Assembly: GCA_028023455.1 (NCBI GenBank)
Contig: JAQFVV010006231.1
Location: forward strand, 6,960,036-7,024,035
DNA: 64,000 bases
DNA from: Epiperipatus broadwayi
Taxonomy: Eukaryota > Onychophora > Udeonychophora > Euonychophora > Peripatidae
Reading direction: 5' to 3'
Shown here: piece by piece, positions 12,150 through 21,720 of the stretch
How positions within the stretch are numbered: the stretch's first letter is position 1
How the letters are laid out: every line of letters begins with the position of its first letter
Program-made: the position numbers and the translations under genes
Notes under the pieces: generated by a model
What the model was told of the DNA's origin: nothing
Databases searched by the model: none
What the model saw: the letters and a program-made list of their open reading frames with translations, nothing else

Positions 12150-12640
12150 TTACATAATATGTATAATTAAACTGCTGTAAAAAATTTACAAAATATGGAA
12201 TCTATTACCTTTGGTTCAAAGCTTAACTGACTAATAGTAGTGGCTAGTACTCCAGAATGAAGTAAATTAGATATCTTTGGCTTTCAACTAATAATTAGAA
12301 CTTTAACACAATGCTAAGTCCTATTAGTGGAAAATATGTATATACCACAATATATTTGTATATTTATTATTTACTGAACTTATCTGTATTAGCATTACAA
12401 AACAAAGCATATAAACTTATATGCCTATTAGCAGAGTTTCCACACCTTCAGAGAAGATAAACTGGATAAAACAAATTAGTTTTACTACTTTCTTGATCCA
12501 GTGGCTAATGTATATTATTTCTCTAAAATGACTATTAGTTCAAAATGGAGGTAATTCAATTTTATATTTGTGTGTACTAAACATATTTGTTGTCCATTAT
12601 ATAGCATGACTGCATTATTCTATCTCATTTTAGAGAACTT
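12150..12640 (-). repeat. E1 3'-terminal region (probable 3' LTR)
   Basis: This stretch lies directly after the end of the E1 pol frame. It matches in reverse complement the segment after the E4 pol (38,960-39,250): both contain an AATATGTTTAG(T/C)ACACACA word, then ATTAGCCA(C/T)TGG, then a TTATCTTC...CTCTGCTAATA stretch. Part of the same sequence recurs upstream of E4 at about 37,715-37,790, as expected for an LTR. The outer end of the LTR could not be fixed. Confidence 0.5.
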
Positions 12641-14491
12641 TGATTTTTCTCATTGCTCCACTCACACCTTTTTAAATACATGGGAGGTTGTCTTACCCAT
12701 CAATTTCTTTGCCTTCTTAGGGTTTCTGGAATATTACTTTGTTAGATTATTTCTAATAATTCCGAGCCTATATTCTCCTGCTTGTATCATGTCTTCTTCA
12801 GTTGTAAATTATTGGGAGATCTTTACTGTCTATTATTTTTAATGATTTATGATTAGAATTTGTTTCTTGGCAAGATTTGTTCAGTTCTTCAAGATATGAT
12901 TTGTGTGGTGAAGAAAGTATAATCCAAGAGTGATTTTGACTTCTGGCTGTAAATGATTTTAGGCACAAATCCACTTTTTCTGAAGACTATTATACTTCCA
13001 AAACTTTTCTCCAATTGAGTAAATAGAACTTTTTTTTCTGTGGGTAGTTGTGATATTCTTTAAGAACTAGAGTAGTCATTTTACTATAGAAATTTCCATC
13101 CTACTAATAATTCTGTATGATTTACCTGCAGTTTCAGGCAGTACTATATTGTTATAGCATAGCCATACTGTCTTCTTGCATATTGACTGCACTACTTTTC
13201 ATTAGTGTCTGTTTTAGCTGTTGTATTTTTTTCGCTATTGTATTTGATTCAGAGTGATATCACTGAATTCTTAACCCCCCATTCAACCAAAAAGGTCTCA
13301 AACTCAACTAATTACATTTATCAAGCACAATAGTTTCAGGTAATTCGTGAATTAATAATGTTCTTTTAACAGCCTGATAAATTCTGCTGAACTAGCATTT
13401 TTGCAATTTTATACTTTGCCTATTTAAAGCCAGCTAAGATTTTATGTCTTTAAATGGATCTGTATGATTAAGGTGCACACAACTCCCAAGAATTTTCAAT
13501 TTTTGGCCAAGGGATAAATTTCTTCAATGGTATATTTTCTGATAACTGACACTCTCTGCATCTTTTAATGTAGGATTTAATATCTGGATCAATTCCAGGC
13601 CACTACACATAACTTTGAGCAAATGCTTTTGCTCTCAATAAGCCAGGATGACCATTATGCAGTAACTTCAATATACAAGAGCATCCCTGAGATGAATCAG
13701 TAGTTTGTCACCAGTTAAAATGCAGCTTTTAATATTTTGACAATTTTGTAATGCAAAATCCATAGGGATGGTGTTTGTTGGGCTAACCATTTTCTATCTA
13801 CTTTTGTAGTATCTGGTAACTTGGAACACTTTTTGATTATGTAGTTACAGTTTGACTATCTGCTTTGGCTTTCAGTTTAATATGCTTTATCATTTATGTA
13901 TTTTTCTGTTTTTGAGTTGTGTTTGGCACATTCAGGAAGGCATCTGAATGCTTTATTTGATTTCTGTTTTAAATTCTAATTCATAATTGTATCAGACAAT
14001 CTTGTATATAAATATATCCTCAACTGAAGAATTCAGGTGCTGTCTTTTTATTATAGAAGTGAGCAGTGATCTGTTATTTTGAATGGATGACTATAAAGAT
14101 ACTGATGGAATTTTTTAACAGCATAAATAATAACTAATGCTTTTTTTCTCTAACAGATTGAAATGTTTCTGAAATCTTAACATGTAAATAATTGAACAAT
14201 CACTATTATGGTAGGGATGGCATCCAAGTTGTTATCAAAATGAACCAATAGCCAGTTTAATGTTAATAAATTTTTGATTAATGCCATTTCTTGTGATCTG
14301 TCCCTAGTCCAGCATTTTCTCTTATGGAGATCAATTAAAAAATGCCTGATATCATTTAGCACTTCTTGGTAACTATATGTTTTTAACTGATTTTACTTTT
14401 TCTGTGTCAGGCTTTATTCCTTCTTAAAATAATATGGCCTAGGAACTTTATTTTTTTAGCACACATTCTCATCAAAATATGGTATGACCCC
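12641..14491 (-). pseudogene. Ty3/gypsy element E1, 3' half of pol (RT end, RNase H, integrase)
   Basis: Minus-strand order: GVIPYFDENV (14,491-14,460), the RT motif C region in which YxDD has become YFDE; KIKFLGHII near 14,440; a WTRDRSQEMALIKNLLT connection (14,320-14,270); RNase H pieces KFHQYLY and ITDHCSLLYN (about 14,110-14,040); HSDAFL at about 13,950. The integrase zinc finger follows (LLHNGHPGLLRAKAFAQSY at 13,660-13,605, WPGIDPDIKSYI, then KRCRECQ at about 13,555). A decayed integrase core with AEFIRLLKE lies near 13,390, and a QPPMYLK C-terminus near 12,690. Frameshifts and stops are many. The first base joins, in sense, to the RT that stops at 26,542: E2 sits between them. The gene family is clear; function is lost. 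Confidence 0.8.
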
Positions 14492-15010
14492 TGAAATATA
14501 CAGGGGTAATATTGACATTTACCAATTGTATACCCATCTAAGATGTTATTAGGAATAAACACATAACATCAAAAAAAATGTATTCTGTATACATAATATC
14601 TTCAGTATAACAATTAGCTTACTTGCTGATTGTTCAAAATTCAAAAACAAAGCAATTACAAATTTAAAAATTTTGAATTCTCTAATCTACAGTATTTTTC
14701 TGTATGACTTGTTCTTTTATGTACCCTAAAACATTTCTATTACTACTGTACACACACAGCTAATTCAACCGTTTTTATTGATATGCGTAATTCATTTTAA
14801 TTTGCATAATTTGCTGATCTGCTTAATTAGTCCCAAAATGTATAATTTACTTAATAGCATGTCTTTATACAATCATAGTAGATACATTATTAATTTTCTA
14901 CATTATAACTTTAAGGGTTTTTTTTTAATTTACTTCTTGTTTGACTAGATAAAAAAACAAAGATTTTATTTACAATACTTTCCAAATATATATATACTTT
15001 TAGTCAGACA
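14492..15010 (-). repeat. E2 3' LTR
   Basis: Aligns with 24,911-26,541 once the hAT insertion there is removed. Shared cues on the plus strand are TGAAAT(A/G)TACAG at the low end, GTTCAAA(A/G)TTCAAA, CTGATCTGCTTAATTA and TTTACAATACTTTCCAAATATATAT, with AGTCAGA at the high end. This copy holds about 100 extra bases (14,525-14,623). On the minus strand it starts TGTCTGAC and ends TTTCA. Confidence 0.72.
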
Positions 15011-15018
15011 TTGCACAA

Positions 15019-15031
15019 CCTCCCCTCACTC
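15019..15031 (-). other. E2 polypurine tract
   Basis: Minus strand GAGTGAGGGGAGG, a few bases upstream of the 3' LTR start at 15,010. It is the expected primer site for plus-strand DNA synthesis in an LTR retrotransposon and helps fix the direction of E2. Confidence 0.6.
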
Positions 15032-15299
15032 TAGAAAATATTTCAAAGTTTAATCACATGCATAGTCTTTAAATTCCACTGCTCTCTAGCTGATCTAAGA
15101 AGTGATATGGATTGCTCTTGCCCAATCTGACCTTGTCTGAGTAAATTCATAGGTATTTCAGAATTTATTCTCAAAGAAACTGCTTCTTCGATCAATTCAT
15201 TACTGGATATTTATTTTATTTGAATACCTTATTTGAATACCCGATGATTCTCCATCATAATCATTGTCCTTCACTAGATCTAAAACATAGCTGTAGGAG

Positions 15300-16567
15300 A
15301 AGTTGCACTTTTCTTCACTTGATCGAGTGGCTCAATTAAGTGTCTCTATAGTTGAAGTGCCTTCTAGACTTCTCTATATTTGTTTTGACAACATGTTTGA
15401 TACAATTCCTGTTTGTCACTTTTTTCTTAATACTTGTACATCACATATCCAGACAGTTTGTTCAATAACATACTTAATATTTTTTAAATTTGTCTCCCTT
15501 TCATCACTCTGATTAAGGATCAATATTACAGTATGTGTTCTGATTTTTCATTTCATCAACATTTTTGCGGGTGTTTTACTGATAACTGTACTCAGCATGA
15601 GATGCTGATAAAACATGGTTGCCATTAATGTTTTGATATTGCATTTTATTCAGTATCAGCTTCAACTGTTGCATGTCTTTTTCAGCTGCACTATTTAACT
15701 GAAGGTTATAAAGAGTTGTAAAAAAATATACTGTATCCCTTTGTTAGCTAAAAAGTATTTTAATGTCAATGACACATATCCATTATCATTTATCAGAAAT
15801 GATTATTTCTGCATAGCTGTGACAAGTGAACAATTTATCCAGTGTTCTATATTCAGTCCATTTTGAATAAGAATTAATGACAACTAAGAAAATATGTCTG
15901 TTGAAAGATCCAGAATGATCCATATGAATCCTTTTTCTGTGACCATGGATCCAGTTCTTTAGAGGTTAGTCTTATTATTGATTGACACACACTACAACTT
16001 TTAACTGCTTTAGGCTGACACACACTACACCTTTTAACTGCTTTAGGCTTCCATACACCTGACCTAACTAATTCCTTTATTCTGATGATTCCAGGTTGTC
16101 CTTTGTGTAATAAATATAATACACATTTCCTTCTCTCTATCAGAATCAATGTGCCATTCATGATTAAAATGTGTTCATTACACATGGATAAATTATTGCA
16201 GACATTCCATATAGAATTAACCATGTAGTTTGGTTGACATTGAGTCCATCCATTTTTGATCCATCTCTTGATTAATAATCATCTTTCTTCTTTCCATGTT
16301 TATCGGAACAAACTCGATAAATTTTCTTTAACTTTGTAACTAAAGCATTTACTATTTATATATTTATACATCTTTTTAACATGCTTTTATCACCACTAAA
16401 ATAACACATCCAGGTATTCATTATACATTTGTATTTTGTTTTGTTTTTTTACATTCGCAGTATTTTGAAATTTTGTTGCTTTTTCTAAGTTTAATTCATA
16501 AGTGATTCCTTTGTCTATAGCTTTGACATAAGTTAATGTAGTATCACTCAAAAGGGTTGTTACAGCT
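15300..16567 (-). pseudogene. E2 integrase remnant
   Basis: On the minus strand an open stretch, 16,224-15,874, carries LLHKGQPGIIRIKELVRSGVW (His-x-x-x-His-type start of the integrase zinc finger, with the second His replaced by Gln) and CSVCQ (Cys-x-x-Cys). It then reads WIFQQTYFL, the entry to the catalytic core. The Cys-x-x-Cys part is present twice because of an in-frame 33-base tandem duplication (15,985-16,050). The core continues in broken frames: SDNxxGYVSL near 15,800 and LANKGIQYIF near 15,750. Upstream, 16,567-16,230 reads LLSDTTLTYVKAIDKGI and is the pre-integrase spacer. A 110-residue match with clear order of motifs makes the family secure. Confidence 0.75.
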
Positions 16568-17271
16568 TGCTATTCTCTACTATGTGCTAATTTAAGAGTA
16601 CTTCTCATGAGTACAAATCAAAACTAACAAGTAATATTTAAGTAATTCTTTCCTTACAATCCTTAATAACATTTAATTATTTACATATACATAATCATTA
16701 ACTTAATAAGGCCCAAAGGCATGCACAAATAATAATTAAGATCAATACAACCTTTAAGTGTCACAGCTGATTGTTGTCATGTTTGGAGGTCAGCTCTCCA
16801 CACTTGGAAGTCATTGTGCCATGGTAGTCGATCTGCTCCAACATATATGTCCGTGTGCACAGATGAAGCTCCAAGGATTAAGTGTTTCTCTGATTATTAC
16901 CAAAGGCAGTTCATTATCTCTGAATTCCTGAAAATGATTGATTAGACCTCTGCCCATCTGATCAGGTGATTCTCTTTTCATGTTCCATTGGAATTTTAGT
17001 ATTATCTTTCTGCCTTTTTAATCAAACAGTTATTTGTAGATTGTCATTATCTTAAAAAGGAATCTAAGTCAAATTCCTTAATTTGTTTCATTTGATTAAT
17101 GACTTATTCTACTCTTATTAATTAGTTTATTGTTCATTTTAGAAATTAATATTTTTCTAATTTAAAAGAATAAATCTTTTCAAGTTCTGTAATATTTTTA
17201 ACTTATTCCTTTTTTCTCTATAAGTTTTTACAATTATATATATATATGTACTTCTAAACATATATATATCA
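16568..17271 (-). repeat. E3 3' LTR
   Basis: Pairs with 21,606-24,424. On the plus strand both start TGCTAT, share TATTTAAGTAATTCTTTCC, CATTTAATTATTTACATATA, AATAAGGCCCAAAGGCAT and TTTTCAAGTTCTGTAATATT, and end in ATATATATCA-type sequence. This copy lacks the X insertion and shows the empty site ACATATACATAATCATTAAC at about 16,682-16,701. Confidence 0.82.
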
Positions 17272-17274
17272 TTA

Positions 17275-17291
17275 CCCCCCCCCCCAAGTTC
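17275..17291 (-). other. E3 polypurine tract
   Basis: Eleven C on the plus strand (17,275-17,285), so a G11 run followed by TAA and the LTR start TGATAT on the minus strand. It lies about 35 bases after the last pol codons. Confidence 0.7.
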
Positions 17292-17318
17292 AGAGATGAA
17301 GTTTTTAATTTCTGAATT

Positions 17319-18620
17319 TCATACGTAGTCCTTAAGATATGTGAGTCTCTTTATTTTCCTTTTAGGTTGCAGTTGTTGTTTCTGCTCCACTTCACCTGAG
17401 GTTTTCTCTCTTTGTATCTGGTCGTTGGTATCCGTTACTTTGAGTAGGTTGGGTATTATCTCCTCACTCTCATCTTTATGCAACTGTTTGATATGCTTGC
17501 TAAGTATATCTCTGTTCTTCATTCGAACTGTCATTACTTGTTTTGATAGATGACATATGACTTCTGCCTGTGACCAAAACTTGTTAATGGTATTTTTATG
17601 CACACTTTTTTCTGCAGTTTAAATTTGTTAACTTTATAGATGCCGGATTTCTGATTATCTTTATCCATGATTGGCACAATGTTTGTTAATTTTGTGGGCA
17701 ACTTTCTGCCTAGATACATTTCTGCCAGTGATTTCCCAGATTTGGCACTAGGGATTACATGATTATAAAGGATTTCAGTCAGCACTGCTTTGTGTATTTT
17801 TAACTTTTCCCCAATTTATTGATGGACAACATTAGAGTTTGTACCGCCTTTTCGGCTAAACCATTACAATGAGGATGATAGGGTGGGGTAAGTGTGTGTT
17901 TAATCCCCCATTTTTGCATGGCTTCTTCAATTTTTTTCTGAAGTAAAATCAGTTCCATTTATCAGATACAAGCATTTCCAGAAAACTTTGATGTGCAAAA
18001 ATTTCATATAACTTGCTAAGTGTCACGTGTACTTGTGTTATTGAGTATTTTATATTCGGTCCAATCTGAAAATGCAGTCGACCACCAATAAAAACAGATG
18101 ACCTTCAAATGGGCTGCAGTAGTCAATGTGCATACATTGCCATGGCCTTTCCACTTTAGGCCATGATTCGAACTTAGCTGGAAGCCCTATTTGTCAATTT
18201 TTGCATTTTTAGATATTTTTTCCAATATCTTCATTAATATCAGGCTGCAGATGTATCTACAACCTAATGCATTTATACTAATGATGCCTGGATGGCCTTC
18301 ATGCATCAATTTCAGTATTTAATTCCTCCCTTTTAGTGGGATAAGAACTCGATCACCCTCAGAATGCATCCCTTGCATACATAGGGTTAACACCTCTCGG
18401 GCATTCCATAATTCTTTATGCAGGAAAGTAAGTCATTTTTTCAGCCATATTTCACAATCCACTTCTAGCCATTGTCTTTGAATGTCCATGCAGATACTAT
18501 TGTGCTGTTGAGGGTTTGACTCTTCCAAATGTCGATGTAATTAATTTCTATCTCTTTTTTATATCTTTCAGTTTGATCATGCATGCATGGTAAAGCATCA
18601 GCATGCCCTATTTGTTTTCT
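17319..18620 (-). pseudogene. E3 integrase and pol C-terminus
   Basis: Minus strand, in order: GHADALPCMHD (18,605-18,570), a spacer, then the zinc-finger motif MHEGHPGI near 18,305-18,280. The core has its first Asp in MHIDYCSPFEGH (18,130-18,095), a second-Asp region with NGTDFTSE at about 17,955-17,930, and the catalytic Glu in HPHCNGLAEKAVQTL (17,880-17,836). The stretch GKSLAEMYLGRKLPTKL (17,733-17,683) and the basic tail PKRKIKRLTYLKDYV end pol at about 17,322. These are hallmarks of Ty3/gypsy integrases, which insert the element cDNA into host DNA. All three catalytic residues can be found, but in different frames, so the protein cannot be made from this copy. Confidence 0.8.
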
Positions 18621-18639
18621 TTTTTATGTACTAATTCAA

Positions 18640-19150
18640 CAGCCAAAAGCCTTATTAACAAAGTATTATGTGACTCTGAAGTCACTTTCTGTTCACCTCC
18701 TAACACCAATAGATTTATCAATAACACCAAGGGACAGGATTAAACCCGATCTCACCCCTCAAGTTGTATACAAAATTACCTGCTCCCAAAGAAACTGCAT
18801 AGCAACATATTATGGAGAAACTAAAACCAACCTTGCAACCAGAGTAGCTCAACAGATATCTCTACAACAGGACCAAAACTAAGCTTGAAGGCAATTCAAT
18901 TTTTGTTGAGCATGAGAGAATCACTGGCCATACCTTCCTACCCACCACAGCCAGTGTTTATCTGCTCTGAAAGAAACGACATTAAACACAAAGTCGGGGT
19001 GGCTTACTATATAGTGGGTGACCCTGCAGCAATCAATAGAAGAGAGACCTACTTTTCTCTATCTCGAAAATGGTCTATGTAGCATCTTCACATGAATTTG
19101 CATTAACATCATTATAGTTCTTAAATAAAATCCAGTAGCCATGAATATGG
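18640..19150 (+). pseudogene. GIY-YIG endonuclease fragment of a Penelope-like element, inside E3
   Basis: On the opposite strand to E3, 18,690-18,882 reads QVVYKITCSQRNC then YYGETKTNLATRV, the paired GIY and YIG beta-strands of a GIY-YIG nuclease (VYKI for GIY, YYGET for YIG). After a frameshift 18,885-19,082 continues KLEGNSIF and EHERITGHTF, then SERNDIKHKVGVAYYIV and PAAINRR, as in C-terminal endonucleases of Penelope-like elements. No RT of that element is attached. It therefore looks like a 5'-truncated insertion between the RNase H and integrase parts of E3. It differs clearly from the GIY-YIG copies at 44.9 and 61.8 kb, so it is a second family. The exact junctions were not determined. 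Confidence 0.65.
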
Positions 19151-19209
19151 GACTATAAACTATCCTCAAAACACTTGGCAGTAACATTTGGATAATATTA
19201 TTTATTTTC

Positions 19210-20460
19210 AAGTACTATTAATAGCTTCATTATCTGCGCTTTGCATATATTTATATACTAATGTATAATTATACCCTGCCAATATGTTTAGCCAGTGCTA
19301 TATGTGAGAACTCAAATGTTCAGGGATTTGTTTATTTCCCAATATTTCCAATAGATGTTTGTGATCCGCTACTATCCTAAATATGCAGCCATATAAATAT
19401 TGATGGAACTTTTTAATGCCAAATAAAAATTGCTAGGGCCTACTTGTTGAACTGACTATAGTTTTTCTCCACCTTGGAAAATTACTTGAGGCATGAGCAA
19501 TGGGTCATTCACCTTCCTGAGCTGGGTGACATAATACTACTCCGACACTAAATTCTGATGCTTCCATGGTCAGCATTACTTCCAATTCACTGTTGTAGTG
19601 CACAAGTAATTTATTTGAAGTAAACAGCAATTTTGTGTGCAGAAAAGCTTGTTCTTCTTCCCACTTCCATTTCTGGTTCTTTTTGAGATCATGTAATGGT
19701 CTGGCTAAGTGGGCTTTTCCCTCTAAGAAATTTTTGAAGTAGTTAACTAGGCCTAGGAAAATTCATCCAATTTTTTGCAGACTTTCTGTAGATGCATTCT
19801 AAGTTTGTTTTTCATCATAGCCATGATAAGATTGTCATCAAAATAGGGAATAGCACCCTCCAATCCATTAAGGAGAGTTTAATTTTTGACTGAAAGATAC
19901 TAGGGGCCAATGTTATCCCAAATGGCAGCCTCCAGCACTTAAATAACCCTATGTGAGTGGTAAGGGTTAATATTTCAACTGTCTGATCAAATATTTCAGC
20001 TGTCTGATCATTAACTGGTATTTGATGGAAAGCGGCATTAAGATCTAATTTAGTGAAAATTTTTGATCTCTGGAGTTACACTGTTATTTCCCTGGCATTA
20101 GGGACCAGGTATGCACTTTTACTGATGACCTTGTTAACCGATACCCTATAATCACCACACAACTGAATCTGCATGTTGGGTTTAGTAATAATTACCAATG
20201 GTGTAGCACAATTAGAATTCTTGGTTGGTTGTAATACCCCTTTCTTAACAAAATCATCAATTTCTTTTTCAACTTTCTGTTTTGCATGAACAGAACTTTC
20301 CATGATTTACATATTCTGGGGAGCATGTCTGTGCTTGACTCTATCAATACTGGGTTCATTTTAATAACCCCAGGTTCCCCACTAAATAAATTAGGAAATT
20401 TGATTCGGATTTCACTTTCCAATTTGACCTTTTTCACTATTGTACGTTTAATCTCCAATT
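19210..20460 (-). pseudogene. E3 reverse transcriptase and RNase H
   Basis: Minus strand: RT entry with KFPNLFSGEPGVIK (about 20,400-20,360), EKEIDDFVKKGVLQPT with NCATPLVIITKP and LCGDYRVSVNKVI (20,265-20,115), motif A as LDLNAAFHQIP near 20,045-20,013, FKCWRLPFGIT near 19,945-19,912 and the catalytic YFDD at 19,845-19,834. RNase H pieces are KKFHQYLYGCIF (about 19,410-19,375) and ADHKHLLEILGN (19,365-19,330), and it ends SADNEA near 19,235. The RT copies element RNA to DNA and RNase H removes the template. YFDD is intact, yet stops and shifts interrupt the frame at least six times. Length and order match gypsy pol. Confidence 0.8.
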
Positions 20461-21534
20461 TTTTAAATCATTGATGCCTGATTAAGGGTTCATTGGAGCA
20501 TAGACTTACAGGGGCCTGAACAACACCTTTAATTTTGTCTGTGTTATCATCTAATTTATTACAGTTTGACATAACGGTATCCCAATAGTGGACTGATATC
20601 AAAGATATGCTGCTACTACTGTCTACTTCCATAGATATGGGCAGGTCACACAGCTTTAGTTGTAACATAATCTTGTCATCAGTAGTGGACATTTTTTTCA
20701 CTTTTGTATACTGACTTCCCTGGCCTTTCTGGGTACGTTTATAACTATCACTTTTCTCTTTACACATTTTTTTCAAGTGCCCTCTTTTCTTACACTTATT
20801 ACAGTACTCTCTTTTATCATAGTAATTGTGGATTTATGGTCTTTTTCCTACAACAGAAACATACAAACTCAGTTTTACTGTTAGCACTCTTCATTGCTTT
20901 TTGACAATACTTTGCTTATGGTTTTACAAACATCTGTGTGCGATTTGCTATAACTCTTGAACTCAGTGAATTTTTAAGATTGCTCGAGCATGAGTTCATA
21001 AGCTATTCCACATTTTGTAGCCTCTATATAATCTAAATTGCTAATGACCAATAATTGTTGGCATAAACTATCGTTACACATACCAGTAAGCAATTGTTCT
21101 AGCAGGGCTTAATCTAGGAAAGGCCCATTGATGCAATTCTTTACTAAATTACATAAAGGGCTTAATCTAGGAAAGGCCCATTGATGCAATTCTTTACTAA
21201 ATTACATAAAGCACTATCATAATCTTATAACTTCATCCCAACCTTGGTTCCTAGCTTGGAATTGCAGTCTAGCAACATGCCTTGAGGGTTAGGGGTTAAA
21301 ATTGTTTGACAAATGCTCTTTAACCTGATCATAGGTACAATCTAAAGGAGTTAGAGATTCAGTGAACCTGTTGGCTATCTCAGAAACTCCTTTCCCAGAA
21401 AAGCATAATAATGAAGCAATCTTATAGTTATCATCTTTAACTTTATTATTGAATAAGTATTTTTCTATTTGCTGGACGTACATGGGCCAACTACTTGCCT
21501 CGCTAACATCAAATTCACTGATTGCTACTTGCAT
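20461..21534 (-). pseudogene. E3 gag with zinc knuckle, and protease
   Basis: The gag capsid start is the open frame 21,534-21,289: SEFDVSEASSWPMYVQQIE then YLFNNKVKDDNYKIASLL, a gypsy capsid pattern. Broken gag continues to a nucleocapsid with a perfect Cys-x2-Cys-x4-His-x4-Cys knuckle, CNKCKKRGHLKKMC (about 20,805-20,764), preceded by a partial second one (VCFCC). The protease follows in the frame 20,776-20,468: LPISMEVDSSSSISLIS, where the catalytic Asp-Ser/Thr-Gly has become Asp-Ser-Ser, which would disable it. Gag packages element RNA and protease matures the polyprotein. A 72-base exact tandem duplication lies at about 21,104-21,250 (GGGCTTAATCTAGGAAAGGC repeated). Confidence 0.78.
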
Positions 21535-21587
21535 TGCCTAGTCTTTTACCTAGATTTAATCATTTTTTTAATTAATGGCCAATTTAA

Positions 21588-21603
21588 GATTGTGACTGCG
21601 CCA
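21588..21603 (-). other. E3 primer-binding site
   Basis: Minus strand TGGCGCAGTCACAATC, two bases inside the 5' LTR end at 21,606. The TGG start complements the CCA end of a tRNA. The tRNA species is not assigned from this sequence alone. Confidence 0.65.
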
Positions 21604-21720
21604 ATTGCTATGTCTAATTATTTAAAGTGTACTTCCCACGAGTACAAATACTAACAATTAATATTTAAGTAATTCTTTCCATACAAATCCTTAATAGCAT
21701 TTAATTATTTACATATATAT

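Noticed and set aside
15303-15512. Plus-strand 69-residue frame
   Set aside because: It is the shadow of the E2 integrase C-terminal region on the minus strand.
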